7,884 nt of DNA, taken from contig CADBQZ010000021.1 of assembly GCA_902796865.1 (NCBI GenBank), positions 1 through 7,884 of the forward strand, written 5' to 3'. The position numbers and the translations under genes are program-made. Source of the stretch: an uncultured Ruminococcus sp. GTDB lineage: Bacteria; Bacillota; Clostridia; Oscillospirales; Ruminococcaceae. A model generated the notes under the pieces. The model had not been told where the DNA came from. It ran no database searches and worked only from the letters and a program-made list of their open reading frames with translations. Below are positions 1-5,712 of the stretch, in pieces (the first letter of the stretch is position 1; every line of letters begins with the position of its first letter).

Positions 1-1014
1 ACTTCTTATGACGGCGTTATAAGAATAAATGTAAATGATAAGGTGCCGCTCGGCATTTCAGGCAGCGATGCAGATAAGATAATATGGAGCTCAAGCGATC
101 CTGAAATAGCAGATATAGTTTCAGGCGTTCTTGTGGGTATATCAGAAGGCTCATGCAATATCTATGCTATAATAGGTGATTCGGTAGTTAAGAGCAAAGT
201 CGTTGTAAATACTGTTCCTGTAACAACATCAGATATACAGTCTTCTGTTACAACAGTTACAACAACTATCATCGAGATCCCTACAGACAATATAGATACT
301 GCCGCAGGATATGATATCCAGATAAAAGAAGGCGATTCTATAAAGCTTGGTCTTTCAGATCCGGAAGCAGCCGCAAATGCTATCTGGTCTTCAAGCAATC
401 CGAATGTTGCACAGGTCGCTGAGGGTGTACTCAAAGGTATATCCGAAGGCTCATGTATGATATTCGCTGTTGTAAACGACACACTTATAAAGTGCAAGGT
501 CAATGTAATCGCTACTACTACAGTTTCGACTACAGCAATAACAACTTCAACAACTTTGACTACAACAATATCAACGACAGCTTCAACAACTAAAGCAACT
601 ACAACAACATCAACGACCGTCACAACAACTTCATTGACAACAACTACTTCACTTACAACAACTTCAACCACTGCTTCAGAAACAAAAAGATCAACAATAA
701 CTTCTTTAAGCAAAGTTACTGTTGATCCGAGAGATCAGATAGTTATACATATCACTATCGTTTCAAACACTACTGCTCCTAAGACTACAGGCACAAATCC
801 TTCCGAAAGTGCATATATCGTTGTTAAGGGCGATGCCGATGCAAATGGTGTTCTTTCTGTAAGTGATGCTGTGCTTATCGCAAGAAAGCTTGCTTTAAAG
901 AGGGCAAATGAACTTCCTGATTTTGCCGATTATAACGGTGACAAGAAGATCAACGTTATGGACGCATTAGCTATCGCAAAAGACCTTGCAAACAGATATA
1001 GTAAGAAAAAATAA
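1..1014 (+). CDS. Dockerin-containing protein with two BIG2-like domains (5' end outside window)
   Basis: The reading frame is open from base 1, so the gene starts upstream; the GTG at 43 is internal. Numbering from base 1, 337 residues are visible. Two Ig-like (BIG2-type) repeats share the pattern WSSS(D/N)P..A......GVL.GISEGSC.I(Y/F)A, the first ending near residue 72 and the second spanning about 100-171. A Thr/Ser-rich linker follows (about 171-238), then a short beta-like stretch, then a C-terminal type I dockerin from about residue 277. Its two calcium loops are complete: D278, D280, N282, D289 in the first, and DYNGDKKINVMD in the second. Family knowledge: dockerins bind cohesins on scaffoldins and so attach extracellular proteins to the cellulosome; BIG2 modules are adhesion or spacer domains. 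No catalytic domain is visible, so any enzyme module would lie upstream. The signal peptide is not in view. The gene ends at TAA 1012-1014 before a strong terminator. Confidence is high for the dockerin, moderate for the Ig-like assignment. Confidence 0.93.
   Translation, partial: TSYDGVIRINVNDKVPLGISGSDADKIIWSSSDPEIADIVSGVLVGISEGSCNIYAIIGDSVVKSKVVVNTVPVTTSDIQSSVTTVTTTIIEIPTDNIDTAAGYDIQIKEGDSIKLGLSDPEAAANAIWSSSNPNVAQVAEGVLKGISEGSCMIFAVVNDTLIKCKVNVIATTTVSTTAITTSTTLTTTISTTASTTKATTTTSTTVTTTSLTTTTSLTTTSTTASETKRSTITSLSKVTVDPRDQIVIHITIVSNTTAPKTTGTNPSESAYIVVKGDADANGVLSVSDAVLIARKLALKRANELPDFADYNGDKKINVMDALAIAKDLANRYSKKK
511..714 (+). repeat. Low-complexity ACA/ACT-rich coding repeat (Thr/Ser linker)
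   Basis: This is a run of degenerate ACA-ACT-TCA triplets encoding a Thr/Ser linker of about 68 residues between the second BIG2-like domain and the C-terminal region. Linkers of this type are common between modules of cellulosomal proteins and are often O-glycosylated (family knowledge). On the opposite strand the triplets give a long Val-rich open frame (162-713), which is a by-product and not a gene. Confidence 0.85.
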
Positions 1015-1025
1015 TATAAAAAACT

Positions 1026-1054
1026 GAAAGCGGACGAAAGTCCGCTTTCTTTTT
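1026..1054 (+). terminator. Intrinsic terminator of the dockerin gene
   Basis: A perfect 10-bp stem (GAAAGCGGAC / GTCCGCTTTC, 1026-1035 with 1040-1049) is closed by a GAAA tetraloop and followed directly by TTTTT. It starts 12 nt after the dockerin stop codon. The upstream A-run (1017-1023) could make it work in both directions. Confidence 0.93.
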
Positions 1055-1089
1055 ATCCTGTACAGTTTTTTGCTGTACAGGATATTTTT
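1054..1089 (+). terminator. Second hairpin terminator, tandem to the first
   Basis: A 12-bp perfect stem (TATCCTGTACAG / CTGTACAGGATA, 1054-1065 with 1073-1084) has a T-rich 7-nt loop and a TTTTT tail at 1085-1089. It sits back-to-back with the first terminator and would insulate the phage-like operon from dockerin-gene read-through. Its right arm overlaps the AT-rich inverted repeat at 1080-1103, so the two structures cannot both form fully. Confidence 0.7.
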
Positions 1090-1103
1090 ATTTAAAAATA
1101 TCC
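1080..1103. repeat. AT-rich inverted repeat overlapping the second terminator
   Basis: GGATATTTTTA / TAAAAATATCC is a perfect 11-bp inverted repeat separated by TT. It reuses the GGATA right arm of the preceding hairpin, giving the order TATCC - GGATA - TATCC across 1054-1103. It could be an alternative RNA fold or a protein-binding or recombination site; no function is shown by the sequence. Confidence 0.6.
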
Positions 1104-1128
1104 TTTATATTCACTTCCCTGCATTTTT

Positions 1129-1157
1129 TTGCACCCTGATTTTTTACATACTATATA
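1129..1157 (+). promoter_or_regulatory. Candidate sigma-70-type promoter of the phage-like operon
   Basis: TTGCAC (1129-1134) and TATATA (1152-1157) are spaced by 17 bp, which fits a housekeeping-sigma promoter with expected start near 1164. It lies after the two terminators and is the only plausible promoter seen upstream of the operon. The region is AT-rich, so chance matches are possible. Confidence 0.4.
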
Positions 1158-1179
1158 TAGGACGATCAATCGTCCTATA
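1156..1179. promoter_or_regulatory. Perfect palindrome, candidate operator at the operon promoter
   Basis: TATAGGACGAT / ATCGTCCTATA is a perfect inverted repeat with 11-bp arms (1156-1166, 1169-1179) and a 2-nt CA spacer. It overlaps the end of the proposed -10 box and the expected start point, where a repressor dimer would block transcription. It has no T-run after it, so it is not a terminator. It does not match the clostridial LexA box (CGAAC-N4-GTTYG). The binding protein is unknown. Confidence 0.5.
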
Positions 1180-1212
1180 AAAAGCTAAAGGGGGCGAGAA
1201 ATATCACTGAAA

Positions 1213-1242
1213 ATGAAAATATACAGAAAAGGACGAAGGTAA
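1213..1242 (+). other. Nine-codon possible leader ORF ending on the TerS-like start
   Basis: ATG at 1213 opens a nine-residue frame (MKIYRKGRR) whose TAA (1240-1242) overlaps the next ATG as TAATG. The purine-rich AGGGGG at 1189-1194 is rather far (18 nt) to be its ribosome site. It could couple translation to the downstream gene but may be chance. Confidence 0.15.
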
Positions 1243-1412
1243 TGTCTGTACTCGAATGCAGACGTGTACTTTCGCAGATAGCAAGGGACGATGAAAACAA
1301 TCCATCCGAGCGCATGAAAGCAATAAGCCTTCTTGTGTCGCTAAGATCTGAAGAAAAAAAGACCGACAGCGATCTCAATATCTCGATAGACTATGGAGGT
1401 GCCGAAACATGA
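1242..1412 (+). CDS. Short terminase small subunit-like protein lacking the DNA-binding domain
   Basis: This 56-residue frame starts at ATG 1242, 8 nt after an AAAGGA ribosome site (1228-1233), and ends in an ATGA overlap with the large terminase gene. It resembles only the C-terminal part of phage small terminase subunits: a helix like VLECRRVLSQIARDDENNPS, then an RMKAISLLVSL helix that matches the usual 'KALELLGK' region. Position immediately before TerL supports this. Small terminases are usually about 130-180 residues with an N-terminal helix-turn-helix that binds the packaging site. That part is missing: the frame is open upstream only to the TAG at 1158-1160, with no ATG, GTG or TTG, and that stretch overlaps the palindrome. 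Either it is a remnant after deletion or a working oligomerisation-only version. The coding call is good; the family call is moderate. Confidence 0.6.
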   Translation: MSVLECRRVLSQIARDDENNPSERMKAISLLVSLRSEEKKTDSDLNISIDYGGAET

Positions 1413-2647
1413 AAACACAGCTTGAACTCAATCCGATATTTGCAGATGCTGACCGTTCGGACAAGCGGTATATCGTCATGAAAGGCTCGGCTGGCTCCGG
1501 CAAATCATTCGATACAGCAGTACATTATATTCTGAGACTTATGAAGGATAAAGGAAGAAATCTTGTCGCCATGAGAAAATCAGATGTAACAAACCGTGAC
1601 AGTACCTTTGCAGAACTTTGCGGCGCTGTATACAGACTTTTTGGAGATAAAAGCTCCGATTACTGGCAGATCAACAGTTCTCCAATGAAGCTCATTTGCA
1701 AAGCAAACGGAAACAGCATTATTTTTCGTGGAATGAATGACGACAGGCAAAGAGAAAAACTAAAGTCTATAACCTTTTCACAAGGAAAGCTTACCGATGT
1801 ATGGCTTGAGGAAGCAACAGAATTCACAAAAGAAGATTTTGAGATAATCGACGACCGTTTGAGAGGTGAACTGCCTTGCGGTTTATTTTATCAGATACGG
1901 CTCACATTCAATCCGGTAAGCGTTCATCACTGGATAAAAAAAGACCTCTTTGACCATAAAGATAAAAATGTTCTTACCCATCACAGCACATACCTGCAAA
2001 ACAGGTTTATAGATGACGGATACCGTATGCGTATGGAAAGAAGACGTATATTAGACCCGGACGGTTATATCATCTACGGACTTGGCAACTGGGGTGAAGC
2101 TAAAGGGCTTATACTTAAAAACTGGGAGGCAAAGGATATATCTTCTGATATATCCGATTATGATGATGCAGCTATCGGGCAGGATTTCGGGTTTAATCAT
2201 GCTAATGCAATACTCCTCATTGGACTCAAGGACGGAGATATTTACATACTCTCGGAAATATATCTTTTTGGTAAAGATACTTGTGAGATAATCGAAGAAG
2301 CAGAAAAAACAGGTCTTTCAAAAAAACTTGAAATGTGGTGTGACAGCGCTGAACCCGATCGTATACGAATGTGGAAAAGTGCCGGTTTCCGTGCAAAAGC
2401 TGTTGTAAAGGAAAAGCATCATTCTGAAAATTATCAGTCATCACAGATAGATTGGCTGAAACAAAGAAGGATATTTGTTGCACCGTCATGTATCAATACG
2501 ATAAAGGAGCTTTCACAATGGAAATGGAAGAAAAATGAACAGACAGGCGAATATGAAGATCAGCCTGTGCCGGTCATGGACGATGCTATGGCGGCGCTGA
2601 GATACGGCGTGGAACGATGGCGTAAAAGAAAAAGCTGGCTGATATAA
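1409..2647 (+). CDS. terL: Phage terminase large subunit (TerL, PBSX/SPP1 type)
   Basis: A 412-residue packaging motor: an N-terminal ATPase pumps DNA through the portal and a C-terminal RNase H-like nuclease cuts the concatemer. Walker A is GSAGSGKS (26-33). Walker B is LTDVWLEEATEF (about 128-139, catalytic E134/E135). The coupling motif is TFNP (166-169). Nuclease acidic residues are D259 in IGQDFGFNHANA and D312 in WCDSAEPD. The third metal ligand usually lies in a D(H)xxDALRY motif; here the motif reads MDDAMAALRY (390-399), so the usual second Asp is Ala395, with D391/D392 nearby as possible substitutes. Length is normal. The start at 1409 is set by GGAGG (1395-1399, 9-nt spacing) and overlaps the TerS-like stop by 4 nt. 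The gene is intact with no frameshift. Confidence 0.95.
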   Translation: MKTQLELNPIFADADRSDKRYIVMKGSAGSGKSFDTAVHYILRLMKDKGRNLVAMRKSDVTNRDSTFAELCGAVYRLFGDKSSDYWQINSSPMKLICKANGNSIIFRGMNDDRQREKLKSITFSQGKLTDVWLEEATEFTKEDFEIIDDRLRGELPCGLFYQIRLTFNPVSVHHWIKKDLFDHKDKNVLTHHSTYLQNRFIDDGYRMRMERRRILDPDGYIIYGLGNWGEAKGLILKNWEAKDISSDISDYDDAAIGQDFGFNHANAILLIGLKDGDIYILSEIYLFGKDTCEIIEEAEKTGLSKKLEMWCDSAEPDRIRMWKSAGFRAKAVVKEKHHSENYQSSQIDWLKQRRIFVAPSCINTIKELSQWKWKKNEQTGEYEDQPVPVMDDAMAALRYGVERWRKRKSWLI

Positions 2648-2657
2648 GGAGGTAATC

Positions 2658-4016
2658 ATGCTTACTAAAAATGAAATAAAAGAACTTATCGCTATGGATA
2701 GGAATTCAAAGAAAAAAAGTGCTGCAAAAACAGGGAAAAGATACTATAACGGGGATCACGATATAAAAAAGTACCGTATTTTTTATTTCGACAGCGAAGG
2801 TTTTCTTCGTGAAGACAAGAAAAGGTCAAACGTAAAGATACCGCATACTTTTTTTACAGAGATAGTCAATCAGTCAGTACAGTATATTTTTTCGGGCGGA
2901 AGAATAATACGCTCAGATAAAAGCGAACTTCAGACAGAACTCGATAACTATTTCAATTACAATGAGGATTTCACTTCAAATTTACAGCAGCTTCTTACAG
3001 GTTGTATATCAAAAGGTTCTGAATATATGTATATGTATAAAAATTCCGACGGCAAAACCGCTTTTCAGTGCTGTGACTATCTTAACGTCATAGAAGTTAC
3101 TCCGTTGAACTCTCTTGACGGAAAAAGCTATATCATCTATATGTATAATGAGAGTGCCGATAAGGGAAAGAAGGAGATAACTCATATACAGGTATGGGAC
3201 GATGAAATGGTACATTTTTTCTGCCGTGAGAATGGCGGCGATATAAAAGGCGATGATTCGGAAAAGATAAATCCCTGTCCGCACAATCTTTACAGCGGAA
3301 ATGACGGAACAATATGCTATGACAGCTTTGGCTGCATACCATTTTTCAGACTTGATAACAACCCTGAACAGGCATCCGATCTGAAACTTATAAAAGAACT
3401 TATCGACGACTATGATCTTATGGCATCGAGTCTTTCAAATAATCTGATAGACTTTGACACTCCGCTCTATGCTGTTTCGGGATTTGAAGGAGACAGCGTT
3501 GATCAGCTACAGCAAAATTTAAGGACTAAAAAGATAATCGGGCTTGATGAAGGCGGAACGGTCGATGTGAAGACGGTCGATATACCGCATGAAGCAAGAA
3601 AAGAAAAGCTTGAACTTGATGAAAAAAATATCTATCGTTTTGGTATGGGACTTAATACGGTCGGATTAAGAGATACCGTATCAACAACAAATATAGCGAT
3701 AAAGGCGGCTTACTCTCTATTGGATCTTAAATGTCAGAAGCTTGAAACAAGATTAAAGCAATTTTTAAGGCAGATAGTAAGACCGGTGCTTGACGAGATA
3801 AATTCTGAATATGGCACTGACTATAAGCCTTCAGACGTATGGTTTGAATTCAAACATGAGGTAATGAGCAATGCTCTGGAAAATGCAAGGATAGAAAGTC
3901 TTAATCAGCAGAGTATGAAAACAAAAATACAGAATATAAAAGATCTTGCAGAGTTTGCTGATGAAGAAAGAATAAGCTCGATGATAAAAGAAGCAATAGA
4001 AGAATATGACATTTAA
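2658..4016 (+). CDS. Phage portal protein, SPP1 Gp6-like
   Basis: The 452-residue product forms the dodecameric ring at the capsid vertex through which TerL drives DNA and to which the neck attaches. Characteristic stretches of the Firmicutes SPP1-Gp6 family include RYYNGDHDIKKYRIFYFD (28-45), NVKIPHTFFTEIVNQSVQYI (58-77), a stem/crown region with TKKIIGLDEGG and VDIPHEARKEKLELDEKNIYRFGMG, and a C-terminal helical region including KLETRLKQFLRQIVRPVLDEIN. Length is typical. AAGGAGG (2646-2652) overlaps the TerL stop and is 5 nt from the ATG. In relatives the next genes are a MuF-type protein, a scaffold or protease and the major capsid protein; here the connector follows after 15 nt. Confidence 0.93.
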   Translation: MLTKNEIKELIAMDRNSKKKSAAKTGKRYYNGDHDIKKYRIFYFDSEGFLREDKKRSNVKIPHTFFTEIVNQSVQYIFSGGRIIRSDKSELQTELDNYFNYNEDFTSNLQQLLTGCISKGSEYMYMYKNSDGKTAFQCCDYLNVIEVTPLNSLDGKSYIIYMYNESADKGKKEITHIQVWDDEMVHFFCRENGGDIKGDDSEKINPCPHNLYSGNDGTICYDSFGCIPFFRLDNNPEQASDLKLIKELIDDYDLMASSLSNNLIDFDTPLYAVSGFEGDSVDQLQQNLRTKKIIGLDEGGTVDVKTVDIPHEARKEKLELDEKNIYRFGMGLNTVGLRDTVSTTNIAIKAAYSLLDLKCQKLETRLKQFLRQIVRPVLDEINSEYGTDYKPSDVWFEFKHEVMSNALENARIESLNQQSMKTKIQNIKDLAEFADEERISSMIKEAIEEYDI

Positions 4017-4031
4017 GGAGGATAGAAACTC

Positions 4032-4556
4032 ATGCTTATGACTATAGAAGAACTTAAAGCCATAACAGGAGAAATAGCCGACGACAGCGACCTTTCAAGA
4101 AGGCTTGAAGCCGTCGAATTTCTGATAAGAGGTTATACACATAATACATTCAGAAGCAGATACATAAGAGCCGAATGCAGGATCATGGGAGGTATCATAT
4201 GGGATATTCCGCCGCAGATAGCTGAAGGTGATACGATACAGATAAGCGGGAGCAGATTCAATAACGGAATATACACCGTGACAAATATAACAGACGGAAG
4301 GGCAGCTGTGGACGGGAGTCTTTATGACTCGATGAAAGACATAGTAAGCCTTGTTATATACCCGAATGATGTGAAAACGGGTGCTGCGATGCTTGTAAAG
4401 TATGGGGTAGAGAGCGAGGAGCATATGGGAATACGCTCTGAAACTATCTCAAGACATTCGGTAACTTATTCTTCATCTTCTGATGAGGAGCATATAATGG
4501 GCTATCCAAAAGACATGATGCAGTTTTTGAGGCCATATATAAAAGCCAGATTCTGA
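4032..4556 (+). CDS. Phage head-tail connector protein (gp6/gp15-like)
   Basis: The 174-residue protein begins MLMTIEELKAITGEIADDSD with predicted N-terminal helices (about 10-40), as in head-tail connectors that dock under the portal and bridge to the head-closure ring. The middle holds a beta-rich insert (about 57-105, including GDTIQISGSRFNNGIYTVTN) seen in the longer Firmicutes versions. The C-terminus GYPKDMMQFLRPYIKARF is typical of the family. AAGGAGG (4015-4021) is 10 nt from ATG 4032 and 16 nt from the internal ATG 4038, favouring 4032. It follows the portal gene directly, which is unusual because capsid genes normally lie between. Confidence 0.82.
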   Translation: MLMTIEELKAITGEIADDSDLSRRLEAVEFLIRGYTHNTFRSRYIRAECRIMGGIIWDIPPQIAEGDTIQISGSRFNNGIYTVTNITDGRAAVDGSLYDSMKDIVSLVIYPNDVKTGAAMLVKYGVESEEHMGIRSETISRHSVTYSSSSDEEHIMGYPKDMMQFLRPYIKARF

Positions 4557-4581
4557 TAAATAAAATCTTACGAGGTCTTAT

Positions 4582-4920
4582 ATGAAAAAAATAAACGGTA
4601 ACATTATTGCTTATCTGCAAAGAGCCGTAACTTCGGAAAACGAAATAGGTGAAGCAGTGAGACAGTGGGAAACTGTAAAGACTCTTAAAGGATACCTTGA
4701 CATGAAAAGCGAAAGCACAGATACAGGTTCGTTCAATGCCAGGGCAAAACAGTCAACTCATATATTCATCTGTCAGTATCCGGAAAACGGCATCAATGCT
4801 GATATAGAAAACAAAAGACTTTTGATAAATTCGGAAGTCTATGAGATACTCATGATAGACGACCCTATGGGTATGTCGGAACATTGTGAGATATATCTCA
4901 GGTACAAAGGTGGTGTCTGA
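4582..4920 (+). CDS. Head closure / head-tail joining protein (SPP1 gp16-like)
   Basis: A 112-residue protein. GYLDMKSESTDTGSFNARAK followed by QSTHIFICQYP and a C-terminal RLLINSEVYEILMIDDPMG...EIYLRY fits the beta-barrel head-closure family, whose ring plugs the portal channel after packaging and binds the tail. A GAGGT site (4572-4576) lies 5 nt before ATG 4582. The stop overlaps the next gene's GTG start. Size and position right after the connector support the call; the exact family is inferred from pattern and order. Confidence 0.75.
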   Translation: MKKINGNIIAYLQRAVTSENEIGEAVRQWETVKTLKGYLDMKSESTDTGSFNARAKQSTHIFICQYPENGINADIENKRLLINSEVYEILMIDDPMGMSEHCEIYLRYKGGV

Positions 4921-5332
4921 TACGGATATAATTATTTTCACAAGCAATGCCGATAAAATAAATGATCTTTTTGAAAAAGCGATAAAGCTTTTTTTAGAAG
5001 ATTCGGCATCATCTCTGGAAGAAAAAGCAAGAGAAAATACCACCGTAAAAAGCGGCAGGACCAGAGACACATGGCGTCATGAGGTCTCTGATGAGGGTCG
5101 TTCTGCCGTAGTGGGAAATACTCTTGAAAACTCTGTATGGGAAGAATTCGGTACGGGTGAGTATGCTCTTAGCGGAAACGGAAGAAAAGACGGCTGGGTC
5201 TATAAAGATGATGAAGGATTTCATCATACATACGGCAAGCCTCCTAAAAGACCGCTTTTCAATGCGTTCATGCAAAAGCGTCCGGAGATAGAAAATAAGG
5301 CAAAGGCTATATTCGGGGAGGTATTTTTGTAA
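4913..5332 (+). CDS. HK97 gp10-like phage neck/tail-completion protein
   Basis: An N-terminal helical region is followed by the conserved core TVKSGRTRDTWRHEVSDEG, then VVGNTLENSVWEEFGTGEYA and the C-terminal KPPKRPLFNAFMQKRPEIE. Together these are typical of the HK97 gp10 family that acts at the head-tail interface. The frame is open further upstream, but that lies inside the preceding gene; GTG 4913 (or 4910), 7-10 nt after the weak AGG at 4900-4902, gives a product of 139-140 residues beginning VSDTDIIIF, overlapping the previous stop by 8 nt. A non-ATG start with a weak site suggests translational coupling. The stop overlaps the next ATG (TAATG). Confidence 0.82.
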   Translation: MSDTDIIIFTSNADKINDLFEKAIKLFLEDSASSLEEKARENTTVKSGRTRDTWRHEVSDEGRSAVVGNTLENSVWEEFGTGEYALSGNGRKDGWVYKDDEGFHHTYGKPPKRPLFNAFMQKRPEIENKAKAIFGEVFL

Positions 5333-5712
5333 TGAATAAAAATACTCTTGCATTTATATCAAATGCACTCAGAGCAGAACAGATACCCTATTGCTTAGGA
5401 CAATGGAGCAAGGAGATAAGCTATCCTTACTTTGTCGGTGAATATATCGACAGTGAGCCTGTCAGTGAAAGCGGAGAATCTCAGGGAGTATTTATCCTTA
5501 CAGGATTCGGTCTGTCAGACAGGCTGTCGCTAGAAAGAATAAAGGAAAGGATAGAAAGACTTTTCCCTGTTTATGGGAAGACCCGGATCTTTGAAGACAA
5601 TTCAGCAGCCGCTGTTATGTTTATGTCGGCAGCGTTTTTGCCTGTTGAGTCTGATGAGATAAAAAAGATCGAAATAAAACTAAGATTCAAGGAATGGAGA
5701 GTGAATATCTGA
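5332..5712 (+). CDS. Tail terminator / tail completion protein
   Basis: A 126-residue protein in the slot between the HK97 gp10-like gene and the major tail protein. It shows an N-terminal helix (NKNTLAFISNALRA), then YFVGEYIDSEPVSESGES, a beta strand with GVFILTGFG, a helix (LSLERIKERIERLFP), and a final strand IKKIEIKLRFKEWRVN. This alpha/beta layout fits tail terminator proteins (SPP1 gp17-like) that cap the tail tube and join it to the neck. GGGGAGG (5315-5321) lies 10 nt before the ATG. The stop overlaps the next start as TGATG. The assignment rests mainly on gene order and size. Confidence 0.68.
   Translation: MNKNTLAFISNALRAEQIPYCLGQWSKEISYPYFVGEYIDSEPVSESGESQGVFILTGFGLSDRLSLERIKERIERLFPVYGKTRIFEDNSAAAVMFMSAAFLPVESDEIKKIEIKLRFKEWRVNI

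Noticed and set aside
162..713. Long minus-strand open frame rich in Val
   Set aside because: It is the complement of the Thr-coding ACA/ACT repeats of the dockerin protein; it has no domain pattern and no ribosome site.
511..714. ACAACA-type repeats as a CRISPR array or microsatellite element
   Set aside because: They are in frame, degenerate and encode a Thr/Ser linker; there are no spacers of constant length.
1175..1378. Minus-strand frame of 67 codons, a possible antisense gene at the operon start
   Set aside because: It lies opposite the TerS-like gene, which has a better ribosome site and an operon-style overlap. The minus product is Ser/Phe-rich shadow sequence.
2226..4424. Minus-strand and alternate-frame ORFs of 69-109 codons within terL, portal and connector, checked for a hidden capsid or scaffold gene
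   Set aside because: All lie inside well-supported genes, lack ribosome sites and show no capsid-like or scaffold-like pattern.
4886..4912. Longer N-terminus (GTG 4886) for the HK97 gp10-like protein
   Set aside because: It would overlap the head-closure gene by 35 nt without a ribosome site. GTG 4910/4913 fits the family's usual start and the operon spacing.
5694..5711. Upstream ATG 5694 as the start of the major tail protein
   Set aside because: The ribosome site GGAGAG lies after this ATG and points to ATG 5712, which also makes the TGATG overlap.
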